Of a DNA stretch of 64,000 nt, positions 21,695-33,700 are shown one piece after another. Position 1 is the stretch's first letter. Every line of letters starts with the position of its first letter. Source of the DNA: Lumbricus terrestris (lineage: Eukaryota; Annelida; Clitellata; Crassiclitellata; Lumbricidae); assembly GCA_949752735.1 (NCBI GenBank), contig OX457052.1, forward strand, positions 18,640,649 through 18,704,648. The letters run 5' to 3'. The position numbers and the translations under genes are program-made. A model generated the notes under the pieces. It was not told the origin of the DNA. It saw nothing but the letters and a program-made list of their open reading frames with translations, and did no database searches.

Positions 21695-23530
21695 GTAATG
21701 TAATGTAATGTAAATCTTCGAGAATTTCTCAGCGCCCACAAAAGCCACGTCAGGGAGACCAGCTTATTCACCGGCGCTATATCAAATCAAGTCCGCAATA
21801 GCCAGAGCTGCCGTTTTCGTTCCGGTGCCAGGTCAAAATCCGGGGAGGTCAAGCCGAGGAGACAGCGTGGTGCTACGGTGGTTGTCGGTGATGGTGGTGG
21901 TTGGGTGATGGAACCTGATTGGAATCTGGATAGGATAGGTTGAAGAGTTCGGTTTTGAGTCGTGAATGGAATGCAGCAGAGGAGAGTGCAAGCGGAGGAG
22001 AGGTTGAATTATTATTTGGAGGTGAGACTGCAGGAGAGATAGGAGGGTGAGCGAACAGGCGGAGGTATGTTGGGAGTCCGTTCCAAAGAGCTGGTGCAGC
22101 ATAGACTAAGGAGCGGTCGCAGAATTTCAGAGAGGATGATACTGGAGGCCGAGAGAGAGAAAGATATGATGATGAGCGCGTAGACCTGTGCGGTTGGATG
22201 GTGATTAGTTGACGAATGTAGGAGGGCTGAGAGGTTTGAAGAGCGTTGTAGGTTAGAGAAACAATTTTGTAATGGATGCGCTGAGAAACTTTTAGCCAGT
22301 GAAGAGACTTGAGAACAGGGGTTATGTGGTGATGTTTGGGCGTCTTAGTGACTGCGCGGGCAAGAGCATTCTGGATAGTTTGGAGGCGTTTAATTTGAAG
22401 AGAATCTATTTCATGGAAGAGCGAATTGCAGTAGTCGAGTTTGGAATGAACTATTGAGGTGGCTATTGTGCAGGCGGTCTTGTAATTTAGAATTGGACGC
22501 AATCGACGGAGGTCGCGGATGTGCATATAGCAGGTGCGGGATAGCTGGGTGATGTGGTCAGAAAAAGTAAGGTTTTTGTCAAAAATGACTCCGAGATTGC
22601 GGACAGGAGAAGAGTATGGCGTAGGAAGAGTTGGGTCTGTTTGAGAAAAGTCAGAAGGATAGTCTAGTTTGTTTAATTGCTCGCGTAGGCCAATGATGAG
22701 AAATTCTGTTTTTGAGGGGTTGAGGCAGAGCAGATTAGCGGTCATCCAGGCTGAAATCTGAGTGATTGTGTTACGTAACTGATTTAGTGCGTCTGAGAAG
22801 GAGCGAGGGGAGAAAGATATGAATAATTGAGTGTCGTCGGCATAGAGGTGATGATCAGCAGAGGATGATGAAATGAGTTTGCTGAGTGGGGAGGTATAGA
22901 GAATGAACAGGAGAGGACCAAGGACTGAACATTGAGGGACACCACAGGTGAGGATTTGTTGATTAGATGAGTGACCAGAAGCGCTAAGGATGAAAGAGCG
23001 TAAGGAAAGGTATGATTTGATCCATGAGAGGGCAGTGCCAGAGATTCCAAAGACAGAGGAGAGGCGATTGAGAAGAATAGCATGGTCTATTGTGTCAAAG
23101 GCTGCAGAGATGTCTAAGAGGCACAGACAAGAGACTTGTTGACGGCCTATCGCCATCACAAGCTTGTTGTAGAGCGAGGCCAGGAGTGTTTCGGTAGAGT
23201 GATGCTTAGTGTAGGCAGACTGGTTTGGGTTTAGAAGATTGTTGGAGATGAGGTAACTGTTGAGACGAGAGAGGACAATCCGTTCGGAGAGTTTGGATAA
23301 GAATGACAGATTTGAAATTGGACGATAGTTGGATAGGAGTTCTTTGTCCAGAGATGGTTTTTTGAGAAGTGGTTTAACAACTGAGTCTTTGAAAAGCGTA
23401 GGGAAGGTACCGGTTGAGAGTGACAGATTTATGAGCTTGGTTATCGTGGGAGCAAGAAGGGCTACACAGTCTTTTAGCAAAGATGTTGGGATTGGGTCAA
23501 GGTCGCATTGCTTGTTTTGGGAGGCCTTGC
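21695..23530 (-). mobile_element. CR1-like non-LTR retrotransposon (LINE), 5' truncated
   Basis: The element carries a long reverse transcriptase frame, a short 3' UTR with GCGCCGGTGAATAAGCTGG, and a 3' end of tandem ATTAC-type pentamers (+ strand GTAATGTAATGTAA at 21690-21712). The 5' end breaks off before the RT domain start. Short 3' fragments of the same family occur at 9045-9205, 17193-17330 and 26785-26875. Confidence 0.88.
21873..23480 (-). pseudogene. LINE reverse transcriptase ORF (5' truncated, otherwise open)
   Basis: The 535-codon frame shows ordered RT motifs: NYRPISNLSFLSKLSE, then FDTIDHAIL (first catalytic Asp), GVPQCSVLGPLL and LYADDTQLF (catalytic Asp pair), followed by LHWLKVSQRI and a C-terminal W-N-GLP motif. 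This order and spacing is that of CR1/L2-group ORF2. The usual GVPQGS block reads GVPQCS, a change at a near-invariant Gly that may impair activity. The N-terminal endonuclease domain is missing. The in-frame sequence continues upstream to about 23525 (CDLDPIPTS). Confidence 0.85.
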
Positions 23531-24159
23531 GTTAGGTAGGTAAACGTTATCATCAGGCAAACACCCACACTTAAATAGACAATGATTGACTCTAGGTGAC
23601 TAAGGAGTAATGCAAATAAGTACTCCAATTACTCCTGTCTATGGACAGCAGGGAAGCAGCTCTATGTGCAGAGAGATTGAGCCAGAAGCTAACATAGTCA
23701 GTGGGAGAGGCTGCTGTTCAGCCAGCTTGCCAGGGCTGCAGGATACTGCTGTATAGATTATGGATGATAGATGATGAAGTTAGATGATAGCGTAGTATTC
23801 AGAAGTCTATGCAGAGAGTATGTATACATCCTAGTGAACGGCCACACCCTGGACTGCCCACTCATAGGTGTTGGTATCATGCATATCAGCATAATGAATA
23901 TAGTGACTCATTCAGGGTAAATTGAACTTGTCATAATTAATTCATTCTGAGAATGTATATACTGCCTCTTCAAGATAATTAACGCTTATATGATCTTATT
24001 AGATACTAAAATGTATATTTTTGCACAGTTTAAGCAAAGTGCTGTAAATTTTAAAAAATATAGAATAATCTCATGCGTTCTTGATTATTAGCAGCTTTCG
24101 ATTGGTACAAAATTCTGTGTTATGTTAGTGCTGGAAAGTTAAATAGAGAAGATGAGTAT

Positions 24160-24385
24160 ATGCTTGTATGTGCACTTGTCATAGCGCCTCTTCTTGCCTC
24201 AACCGCTACTCATAGGCGCTCCCGACTGCAGAGCAGACACTGCATTGGAGTTTCACGCCGAAGCGCTGAGCAATTGCGAGTGAAGGACTTGCCCAAGGTC
24301 CCTACGTGGCGACTTGAGGTGGATTCGAACCTCGAACCTTCCGGCTTCAAGGCAACGACGCCACCACTACACCACCGTGCCCCAC
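24160..24385 (-). mobile_element. tRNA-derived SINE (family A)
   Basis: This is a well preserved copy of the element at 5264-5477. On the - strand it starts with GGGGCACGGTGGTGTAGTGG, has the B-box-like GGTTCGAATCC and ends in GGCGCTATGACAAGTGCACA. The + strand open frame across it is an artefact of the repeat. Confidence 0.82.
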
Positions 24386-26534
24386 ATAAACTGTATATGC
24401 AATGTAGAAGGCTGATTTGCTTATTTATTTTAAGCTGTTATTTGTTTCCTTGGAAATTTGCATCAGTGCATAAATTTGCCATTAAAATTCCAATTTCGAT
24501 TACCATATAGAAGGCTAATTGCATTTCCCATCAAAAGACTCATCCATAGGCTATAGCTTTAATATTCACAAGAGCTCTTTGAAGTAAAATGATTATCAAA
24601 GAGTTGATCACAGATATTGGCAATACAAAGACAGTTTGCATTTTTATTGTTGACCTTTGCGTTCATTATCATTGAAGTCATGCTATGGATTGTCAGAACA
24701 GTTGAGAATTGTTTTGACATGCCTAAGTTTCTTGCAAATATTTTCACTTGCACAGTTTTATGCATATGCATTTTCCAAATCTTGTGTTTTTCACTGTAGC
24801 TGTAGGCACACTGTTGTTTTGCTGTAGGAACAAGGCTGTGCTATTGCTGAAAACATATTAGTCTGTTTTACACAGCATAGAACCAAAAACTGGATTAGTA
24901 GCTAATTTTTTCAACTTCGTGACATAGATTAAACAATAAACACTCGTGGCATGCTGTGAAAATCAGCATAGCTTGCATCACAGAAGTATAAACACTGATG
25001 TAAACTATATTTACGTGCAGCGTTTTGTTGTGTATTGAGTGGATTATAGAAAAGCTAGAAACATTAGTGCACTCTGAAAGGAAATTAGAATGCTGACATA
25101 ATATGGTTAGTGTCATCATATGGGAACTGTCATTGAGTGAACTGTTAGTCCTGTCCCATAATGGGTATTAGGGAAATTATGGTGGCATCTCTCCAAGTGC
25201 TGCAAATTGGTCTAATTGCCTTTCAGCCTACCATATGTGCCATTTGTTTGTCAGAACTGTATTGACTTTTAGGGAGCTGTTATTATAGGTTAATTCAGGC
25301 ATTAAATGAGACCTAAGTGGGCTCTTCTTTCAATTGCTTCTGTAGGTGCTTTGAATGGGTTTCTTGTGCTTAATATCTTTTTTGATTAATTTACTATTGA
25401 GTTTTGAGTTGTTTGAGTCATTAAGTGTGCAGATTATATAGTTTTTATTTTTATTAGTTCTTCAAGATTAAATTAAGCTCTCCCAAAATATCCTTTTAGA
25501 TAAATAGAGTAAATGCTAAAAGTTGTAAAGTATAATCATAGCCACTTGTCAGTATAATAAGGTTGATCTAAAAAGTTGTGTGGGTTGATATGAACATTAC
25601 AGGTATGTGCGTTCTATAAAACTTCTTACATGGTTAACAGTATTTATGAACCAAAACAATTGTGCGAACCAGAGAAATGCTGAAACTAATATAATTAATT
25701 TTCTGATTTTCCGTTAGTAGAAAATGACAGTAAAATAACCAATATTTCTATTCAGAATGTTGGGATTCGATCCTGAGAAGAAAAACAATCAAGAACATGA
25801 AAATTCTTTAAAACCTAAATAAAAATCTGCTGTCTTATAACAAATGTTTTGAAAACTGACAAGTAAAGTATGTTATGAACTAATAATTACTAATTGATCT
25901 TATCTTATTTAAAAACAGAATTTTAAGCTGATCTTTTTGATCTGTCCCAAATGAGAAATGTTCGTTGAGAGCTGTGAATGGGGGTGGGGGGAGTATGTAC
26001 CATACAGATACACTGTTTTCCTAAGATAAGAGCTCTCTGACGATTATTAAAAAGATTGATCAGCCACTGGTGAAATAATGACGTGTTGTCATCATGCCAG
26101 TTCATTGTGTAGGGCCACACGTAGCATAATATGCCCTGCAGAGTGTTTGTTGACATGCCATTTAACAGCGTCCTGTTTGAGTAAATTAGCATAATTGCAG
26201 GATGTTGCATTATTTATGACACGTTACTGTAAAAGAAGTGCATACGTCAATCAATGCATGGCATATTTTGCCACTTGACAATTTATGGCGATTTTGTAAC
26301 ATTGAAGTCACCTCTAATATGCCTTGAATGCAGCTCATAAACTGTTAACAGACTTTGGATTTGTTATGATGTAAGCAGGAGAAGAGCTTTGAGTCCCTTT
26401 AGCCAATCCTGACACAGTCATGGGTATGAAATGCTATGAACTTCCATTTTCTTAGCCATGGCTTGCGTGTATGTTTGGCCAATCCACCATCTTACTACCA
26501 ACAGCATACTCATTATAGCTATTTTGGGCAGGGC

Positions 26535-26720
26535 AGGGGGTAGATGCAGCAAATCTCAAACCAAATTTTGAACTGGTGAGGATTTGAACTCCTGACCTAT
26601 CGGCCTACAGTCCATTGTAATCGTAATCATTAATTTATATGGCCCACCTCAAGAGAATCTTCTCAGAGGCGCTCCCTACCTGACTACAGCACTCCACAGT
26701 CGGAAAGAATGATTTTCAAA
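26535..26720 (-). mobile_element. Degraded SINE fragments
   Basis: A B-box-like inverse GGAGTTCAAATCC lies at about 26581-26593. A family A tail fragment with CAGAGGCGCTCCC is at about 26664-26680. The two may be parts of one rearranged insertion. Evidence is limited to these short blocks. Confidence 0.4.
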
Positions 26721-26784
26721 CGCTTGCTGGGAAAGGGCAAAGAAAGACCAAGAAGTTCAATACAGCGGCAGCTTGCCAATACAC

Positions 26785-26875
26785 TATGTAATGTAATGTA
26801 ATGTAAATCTTCGAGAATTTCTCAGCGCCCACAAAAGCCACGTCAGGGAGACCAGCTTATTCACCGGCGCTATTG
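26785..26875 (-). mobile_element. 3' fragment of CR1-like LINE
   Basis: It contains the GTAATGTAATGTAA tail and CTTCGAGAATTTCTCAGCG through TTCACCGGCGCTA, the terminal segment of the LINE at 21695-23530. It ends beside a tandem GATCACTATT duplication. Confidence 0.75.
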
Positions 26876-27768
26876 ATCACTATTGATCACCCCTGCTGTT
26901 AAGTAAAGATGGTTAAAAATGGAGAAATTGATACTGTTAAGTAAAGACTGTTAAAAATGGAGAAATTGATGGGAATGACCGTTACTGACTGACTGTGCTG
27001 CGTTTGTTCTTTGTTCGTAGACCAGAACTTTCCTGCACTGGGAATCTAGCTAGCTAGTTGAAGCCGTTTTGTCGTCTCTATGTTTGCTGTCGCTGGGCTG
27101 AGCCCCACAAGCCAGCTCAGTTGGCTGAGTCATGGACATTTATCTCAGTTCCCAAAGCCCAGTGTGTGTGTGTGTGCGTGTGTGTGTGTGTGTCCTGTAT
27201 CCCAGGGTTATAGGAAAACAAAGGCTTTCATTATACAATTTAAATAAATATGCAATTGATTGATCATTTTCCTTTTTAGGGGCTGTCCTCATTTTCATGT
27301 TTTGTTCCGTGTTCATCTCTCGATGTCATCCCTTGATAATCTCTAGTTAGAATGTGAACTGTAAGAAACCATTTGTGAATAAAACTATTCATCCTCAATT
27401 TTATACTTAATTCGTCTTGTCTCGTGCATGTCACAGATACGTATGTGAGGCAGGTTTGATTCTGAGGATGCTGCTTTTTATGTTAAAATTAAAACACTTG
27501 CATAGTGATTTAATCAGTAGCGCTGAAACTAGAAGTCACTTAATGTAAATTTATGGGTTGCTGCACATTTGAAAATTAAATTATAATCGCTTTTATCATG
27601 GTTAGACACTTCCTGCTCTTTCGGCTCCGAAACAGATTGTCTGACCACATTATAGTTGCAAAAGCATATATACGAAAGCTAAAACAATAATTGGTTTCAG
27701 CTAGTCATGAGTCTGTTGTGCACATAGGCTGTAAAGCTGAAATGAAGTTTTGCTTTCTATAGCGAAGG

Positions 27769-27781
27769 ATGCTTGATATGG
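27769..27781 (+). CDS. OTULIN-like gene, candidate exon 1 (MLDM start)
   Basis: ATG CTT GAT ATG G is followed by a consensus donor gtaagt. An in-frame TAG lies 9 bp upstream, fixing this as the first ATG of its frame. Its one-base phase joins exon 2 to give MLDM-V-KATGLLC. It competes with the candidate first exon at 19524-19704. Both may be used. Confidence 0.5.
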
Positions 27782-30700
27782 GTAAGTGCTTTGAGGTTGG
27801 GGCTCAGTGTGGTAGCATCATTAACTGGGGCTTGTAATTTGAAGTTGCTCTTTCAGTACCTTGCTCTTAAGTGCTGTAATATGCCGAGCAAATTTCTGTC
27901 CAGGGTAACGGCCTCTGTTGTCATAGACCCTGGTCAAATTGGTTCCATCCATCCATCCATCCATCATAAAACACTTAAATAAATTAAATTCATTGAATAC
28001 GTTTATGTAGCACCTCCTCATGGGGGACTACTCAGAGGCACTCCCAACCGTAGCATGGCCAAATAATGATTAACAGATATAATTGTTTTTGACCAGATTG
28101 TCTGAAAATATTTAGTGTTTTATAGATCTGTATTTTCTTGTAGTAAAGGCTACTGGTCTGTTGTGCCTGCTCGGTATCGGCATCGGCCTCGGCTCGTTGT
28201 TTATCTACAAGCTGTACACTCGACTGTTTCCGAAAATACTTCTGCCTCCGTCTGCTCAGACGTCGACGTCGGCCAAGATCAGACGTCCAAACTCTGGCGA
28301 TTTGCACTGTCAGAATCTTCTACCAGCCAACATCGCAGCATGTGCTGGCGATAAAGCGCTAGCCGAGGTATGTTTGCGGAGCTGTGTAGAATGGGAAGTT
28401 ATAAGACCAAGAATGTTGTTTCTGGTGCCTCTCGGTTGTAATAATTTATCGGTGGGGCCTGATTAAGTGTTTTTATGTGGCTTTATGGATCCCAGATTTG
28501 CGTCACTTGCTTGCATCTGCAACTTTGCGCTAAAACCACATAGAAAAATTAAAATGATAAGCGAACATGTGGTAATGTTTTTGTTATACTTGTAAGCAGA
28601 AATCTGCATGACTTTAGCTGCCCTTGACATGAGATCCAGGTGAAATCTTTTAGAACATATGGAAACTGCACTGTGCACGCATTCACATTGTAGACAAGTT
28701 GAGTTTTTCTGCCTAGAAAGAGCATCACGATGTCATAGCAGTACGTATACCAAGGTGATGATGACTTTTCAAATGAGATCATCATAGAACATGTGTCTTT
28801 GACTCAGTGAATCATTCATGACTAAATTATTTAATTATGTTGATGTACTATGTCTCAGTTTAGTCATCGTTTGCTCAATCAATTCAATTTGGTCCTATGA
28901 AATTTTTGATAGCTTAATTATTTTTGACCTGTTGCCCTGATGGTCACATTGGTCAGAAATTGCATGCTTGCAAATAGTTGTCCTTGTCTTGACTTTGAAC
29001 TTCCAGATTAAACTTATCTGAAACAGTGAAAATCTACCAATTTTGTCACTGTATTTGGTTTCTACAGCACATTGTGCTATTTATTGTACCTGTACCTGAT
29101 TCATAAATTTTACCAAACTCCAACAAATTTGAATATATACTGTTGCTAGGCAACGGGTGTTAGCCAAACTATAGATGTTATATTAATGATTTATTGTGAC
29201 ACAAAAGTTCTGACATAACAAGGTCGACACGTGGGCACACCGGACCTGTGTTCTTTTGCATCCATGGCTGCCAGAGACGTCATTGTAATTTCTGCACAAG
29301 TGATCTTTCTTCCTACTCAATTCTACTACCCATCTCTTTCCAGCTGTGACTATAATTAAGTTGCGGAAGGAATTATCACAACTTTCATTAGTCTGATCTG
29401 CAGAACCAGTACTTAGCTTCCCTGTCTTGGATTCGATTAATTTTTGTGTTGATCTGGACCACTTTCTAATTATACCGCTTTAAATTGATATTGGATGTCC
29501 TTGTTAAAAATAGTCCTCAAGCTTTCAAGTGTGTAGGAGGAGTTAATACTACTTAGAAACGTTTTGTACTGAGCATTACTTTGCTGGAGATGGAGTTGGC
29601 TTTACCATTTGTGAAAGCCATATGCCACCTGTTCGTGCTTTCTATGGTCTACTTCAGTGGCGTAGCCAGAAATTTATGTTGGGGGTTTTGGGGGTTTTAT
29701 GGCCTGGCCGGATGCCCTTCCTGACACCAACCCAACAGTGTTAGAGTAAATAAAAAGGGAATAAAGTAACAAAGAAAATAAAGTAAGAAAAGCAATTGTT
29801 ACTACAAGCAATTGTTTTGTTGTTTTCTTATTTAAGTGGATAAATAACCTTTAAAAAAAACTTTTTCCTAAGCCAATGGGGAGGTTTTAACCCCCGAAAC
29901 CCCTCTTGGCTACGCCACTGGTCTACTTGGGAATAATGGTTATTAAATTAAGTCCTACATTTCCCAGTGAACCTCTCTCTCGCAAGTGTTTGGGTTATGT
30001 CTGAGTAACTGCTCGTATAAAATATTGCACATTTTTTAATGTTTTTGATGCTACTTAATGTCACACGTTTGACCTCAGTTGTGCCATGATTTGTTGGATG
30101 CACACATTGCACAGATAGTCACACGTAATTTGAATATATATGTGAAGAAAGGCAGAACAGTTAAGACTTATAAGGTTATAAATTATGTGACCACAACAGA
30201 GGAAAGCCTGGGCTGCTCTTCAAGAATGCATTTTCTGGCATTTGCATTCAGCTGGCACCTAAAGGTTAAACTACTTTCAGGACTTTAGGTCCATAATATA
30301 TTATGCCGCTTGTTCTGGAACCTTCAAATATGATAAACTTCATTGGCTTCCGCTCTGTGCTGGCATACAATTTAGGATCCTCTCTCTCTGATCCTCAAGG
30401 CTCAGCAGGGTCTTGTCCCATATATCTGGTGGACATTATACTTCGGCCTCACTCAGTTTCCTCCCACCATCCACTTCATTCATCCAACAGACCTCTTGGC
30501 TTCTTGCTCTAGAACTGCTATGGCTCAGTTTCGACTATTAGAACTCAATTGGTCCTTCTCTTTGGAATGCACTTTCTTTTCTGTTCACTCTACAATTCCG
30601 TCTTCTCTCTTTTCAAACCTGCTTCTTTTCGCTGGACCTTGCGCACTGGGAGCGCTTCTGAACAATTCACCCTACTATATAGGGGTGCTATTTAAGCACT

Positions 30701-33700
30701 TTAATACAATACAGTAAAATATTAGTTTTTCAGGAAGCTGCATATTATGGAGTATCATCCTGTTTCTACCGACTGCTTTGCCAACAGAATTTAGCTTTAG
30801 CAGAGCTTACAGCATGATGGGGGTTATGGTGAAATCAGCCTGCGTTACACATGCATTTAATTATATGCAGAGATCAATATTTATGGCAAAATGGAAGGAG
30901 ACCATTTTCCGATATTCTAGTGAGCAACAAGCGGTCGTGTTCTCGGCTGGAATTAATTATGTAGTAACAAGGCAACATGATCAGTAATGATCTGCTGGAA
31001 TAGAATTTTTTTACTGCTTATGAAATGCAAATCCACCCTGACTACTTCTATGGACTTTTGTCATAAGGCTTGATTCCTTGGCTCCTACCGTTTCATTCAC
31101 ATAGTGGAAATTTTTTGATTGATATGAGCCACTGATTTGGTCAATTGTAAATCATATATGTTGTCGTAGTACAGATAAATACAATAACAAACTTAGACTG
31201 ATCAGGTATAATTCAGAGGAACGCTAAGAGAAGTTGGTCCGCATTTTTTATTGTTTGTCAATTGTTGAACAGCTAGCTGTCTTAGTAACCAACGGCTTTG
31301 CACTTGTCCTGGTTTCACTGTAAGGATGCGAACATGTAAGACTCATTGTATTAATTGTTATTGCAAACTGGTTTCATTTTTGTTTTGTTGCAGCGTTGTT
31401 GTCTTTGTGCTTTTACTTGAAGGTCAAACATAATTTGATTGACATTGTATTGTATTGTATTTAATCAATCAATCAATCTTTTTATTGAAACCTTTTGCCA
31501 AAACAACAACAGAATAGGCACAGCAAAAAGCAGTATCGCATTTGTTAATAAAAAGTGCTGCTAACCATTCAGAGGCGCTCCCAGTGCTCAAGGCCTCTTG
31601 GGAAGAAGCAGGTTTTGAGAAGAGAGACTGCCAGACAGGGTGTAGTAATCATGTTCTCTGCTGGATTCACATTGATACAATGCGATACATCATTATGCAA
31701 TGCGATACATCATTATACAATGCGATACATCTGTGTTTGATAAATATTGCCCTCCTTCAGAAGTTCAGAACTGCACACAACCATATGACAGAACATCAAT
31801 GTTGCTGAGTTATTGCGAGTGAAAGACTTGCTCATGGTCCCTGCGTAGCAAATGAGTCTCTAACCCATACTCCTCCACGTTACAGTTCAAGCGCTAGCCA
31901 ATCGGCTACTGTTCCCTCTGCTCTGTAGTTCTGCAGTGTAGTTGTGGATTTGGCATATGAAGTTGACCTACATGTTTGTAAGCTCATAGGTATACATGTA
32001 TGCCTCCACAGATTATCTCTTGTCTTTGTGTTGAGCTGTTCTGAAATTCCTGGGAACAGCTGCAGTTAGTCGTTCTTGTCAAGCCTGGCAGTGTGTTTGA
32101 TTGGAACAGTGTTTTCAATGTTCAGCTATAGATCAAGAGTAGTGTGTTTGATTTGCACACTGTTTTCAATGTTCAGCTATAGATCAGTAGTAGTGTGTTT
32201 GATTGGAACAGTGTACTTTCAATGTTCAGCTATAGATCAAGAGTAGTGTGTTTGATTGGAACAGTGTACTTTCAATGTTCAGCTCTAGATCAAGAGTATC
32301 TTGACAGCAAAAACATATACACAGTTTCGAGGCTGTATTTCTTGTTGTGGGATGTACTGTTTAGTTGTTTGTTCCTGCTTCTGTTTATAGCTGTACTGCA
32401 GTTATGTAATGTCGGATGAGGAAGAAGTGCAGCAATATTTTTCTATGGTCTAAAATTGCTGCGATTATGTTTAGTTCAGTGATGCTTGGTGAAGGTTGAA
32501 GGTACTATAAGATGAAGTAAACTGAGGTAAAATAAGGCTCATAACCTAGAAGTTTTATTCAATATTGGTGGTTGATAGAAGGTTCTAGGTTCTGACAGTT
32601 CAGTTTAAGTTCTTATTTGCATTGTTGAAATCGAGTCTGTCGTTAGACGTTTGGTATAGGCTTACAATCCCAAAACTTCACGTCCATCTTTGACTTGCTT
32701 AAGTTATTTTGAGCCTAATATATTAGTAATTGTGCATTCAAAGGTGTCTTGATAAACTTAGAGACTTCACAGAGGCTATTTCCCACCTTCAATCCTAATA
32801 ACTTCTCATAATGTTCATTGTTTACTGAGTCATTGTAATTATCCTAATTGTTATATCTTTGGATTGTTTGGATGCCTTATGTACATTGTTCGTTGCTTTG
32901 TTTGCTGCAAGTTTGTTGACCATAGATTCTGCTTTGTTTGCCTTTTGTAGACCCCAGACTCTGGCATCTCTACTGATACTGCTGGAACAGACAATCTTCC
33001 ATCATCAAATCCGGAGGCGTATCCATTGGATACCAGGCGGAGTGATACGCAGCTTCACAGGCGTAGGAATACGGTGGCCGAATGGCTGGCACGCGCAGAA
33101 CTCGCGAGCGCAGACTTGGCTTTGGAGGCGGACTATACGACCGACATCTATGGAAACCTGAAGGATGCTTTCAAATCCTTGCGGTCGTGGAGAAGCAGCG
33201 GATACGTGTCAATTGATCAAACAACGAGGGCTTTGTCGTGCGAAAGAGACGGTCATGGCTCGCGTCAAAGGAAGAGAATTCTCAACGATCAGGATTCCAC
33301 TTGCTTCAGACTGGACGAGGATGCGCTTTCGGATGGAGTCCTTTCAATCACCGATCACATTCTCGTTCCTTCCTTGGTCTCGGAAAATCCGGACGACGAG
33401 CTTGACAACATTGCCGCCGACGATCTCTTTCTCGGATCCGACGAACAGCTTTTCCACGTGCCTGGAAAAGCGTCGTCTTTGCCGAGTCGTCGTCGCAAGC
33501 TGTCCGGAAGCAACCTGTCGGCCGATGTTCCGCGTATTTGGCTGCGACGCAATCACCACAGTTTCGGAAGCGACATGAGCGCCGCGTCCTCCGGATGCAC
33601 GTACCGAGAGTCGCTGGTGAGCAAAGGCTTCAGTGTAGATCTGGGCGAGGATTTGACTGGGATAATGACTCCACCAGATGGAGACACAGGGACGCTGGAT

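Larger units (their letters stand above)
19705..27768. other. Long intron or intergenic stretch before the OTULIN-like gene
   Basis: I see only mobile elements here (two SINE families, one CR1-like LINE and LINE tails) and unremarkable AT-rich DNA. A short (GT)n tract sits at about 27163-27193. Whether this is intron 1 of the OTULIN-like gene or true intergenic space depends on which first exon is used. Confidence 0.5.
28368..32950 (+). other. OTULIN-like gene intron 2
   Basis: This 4.6-kb intron (gtatgt to ttgtag) holds a hAT-type MITE at 29655-29920, a CR1-like LINE 3' fragment at about 30303-30720, a degraded family A SINE at 31556-31918 and a 51-bp minisatellite at 32089-32300. I see no exon inside it that would keep phase with its neighbours. 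Confidence 0.7.
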
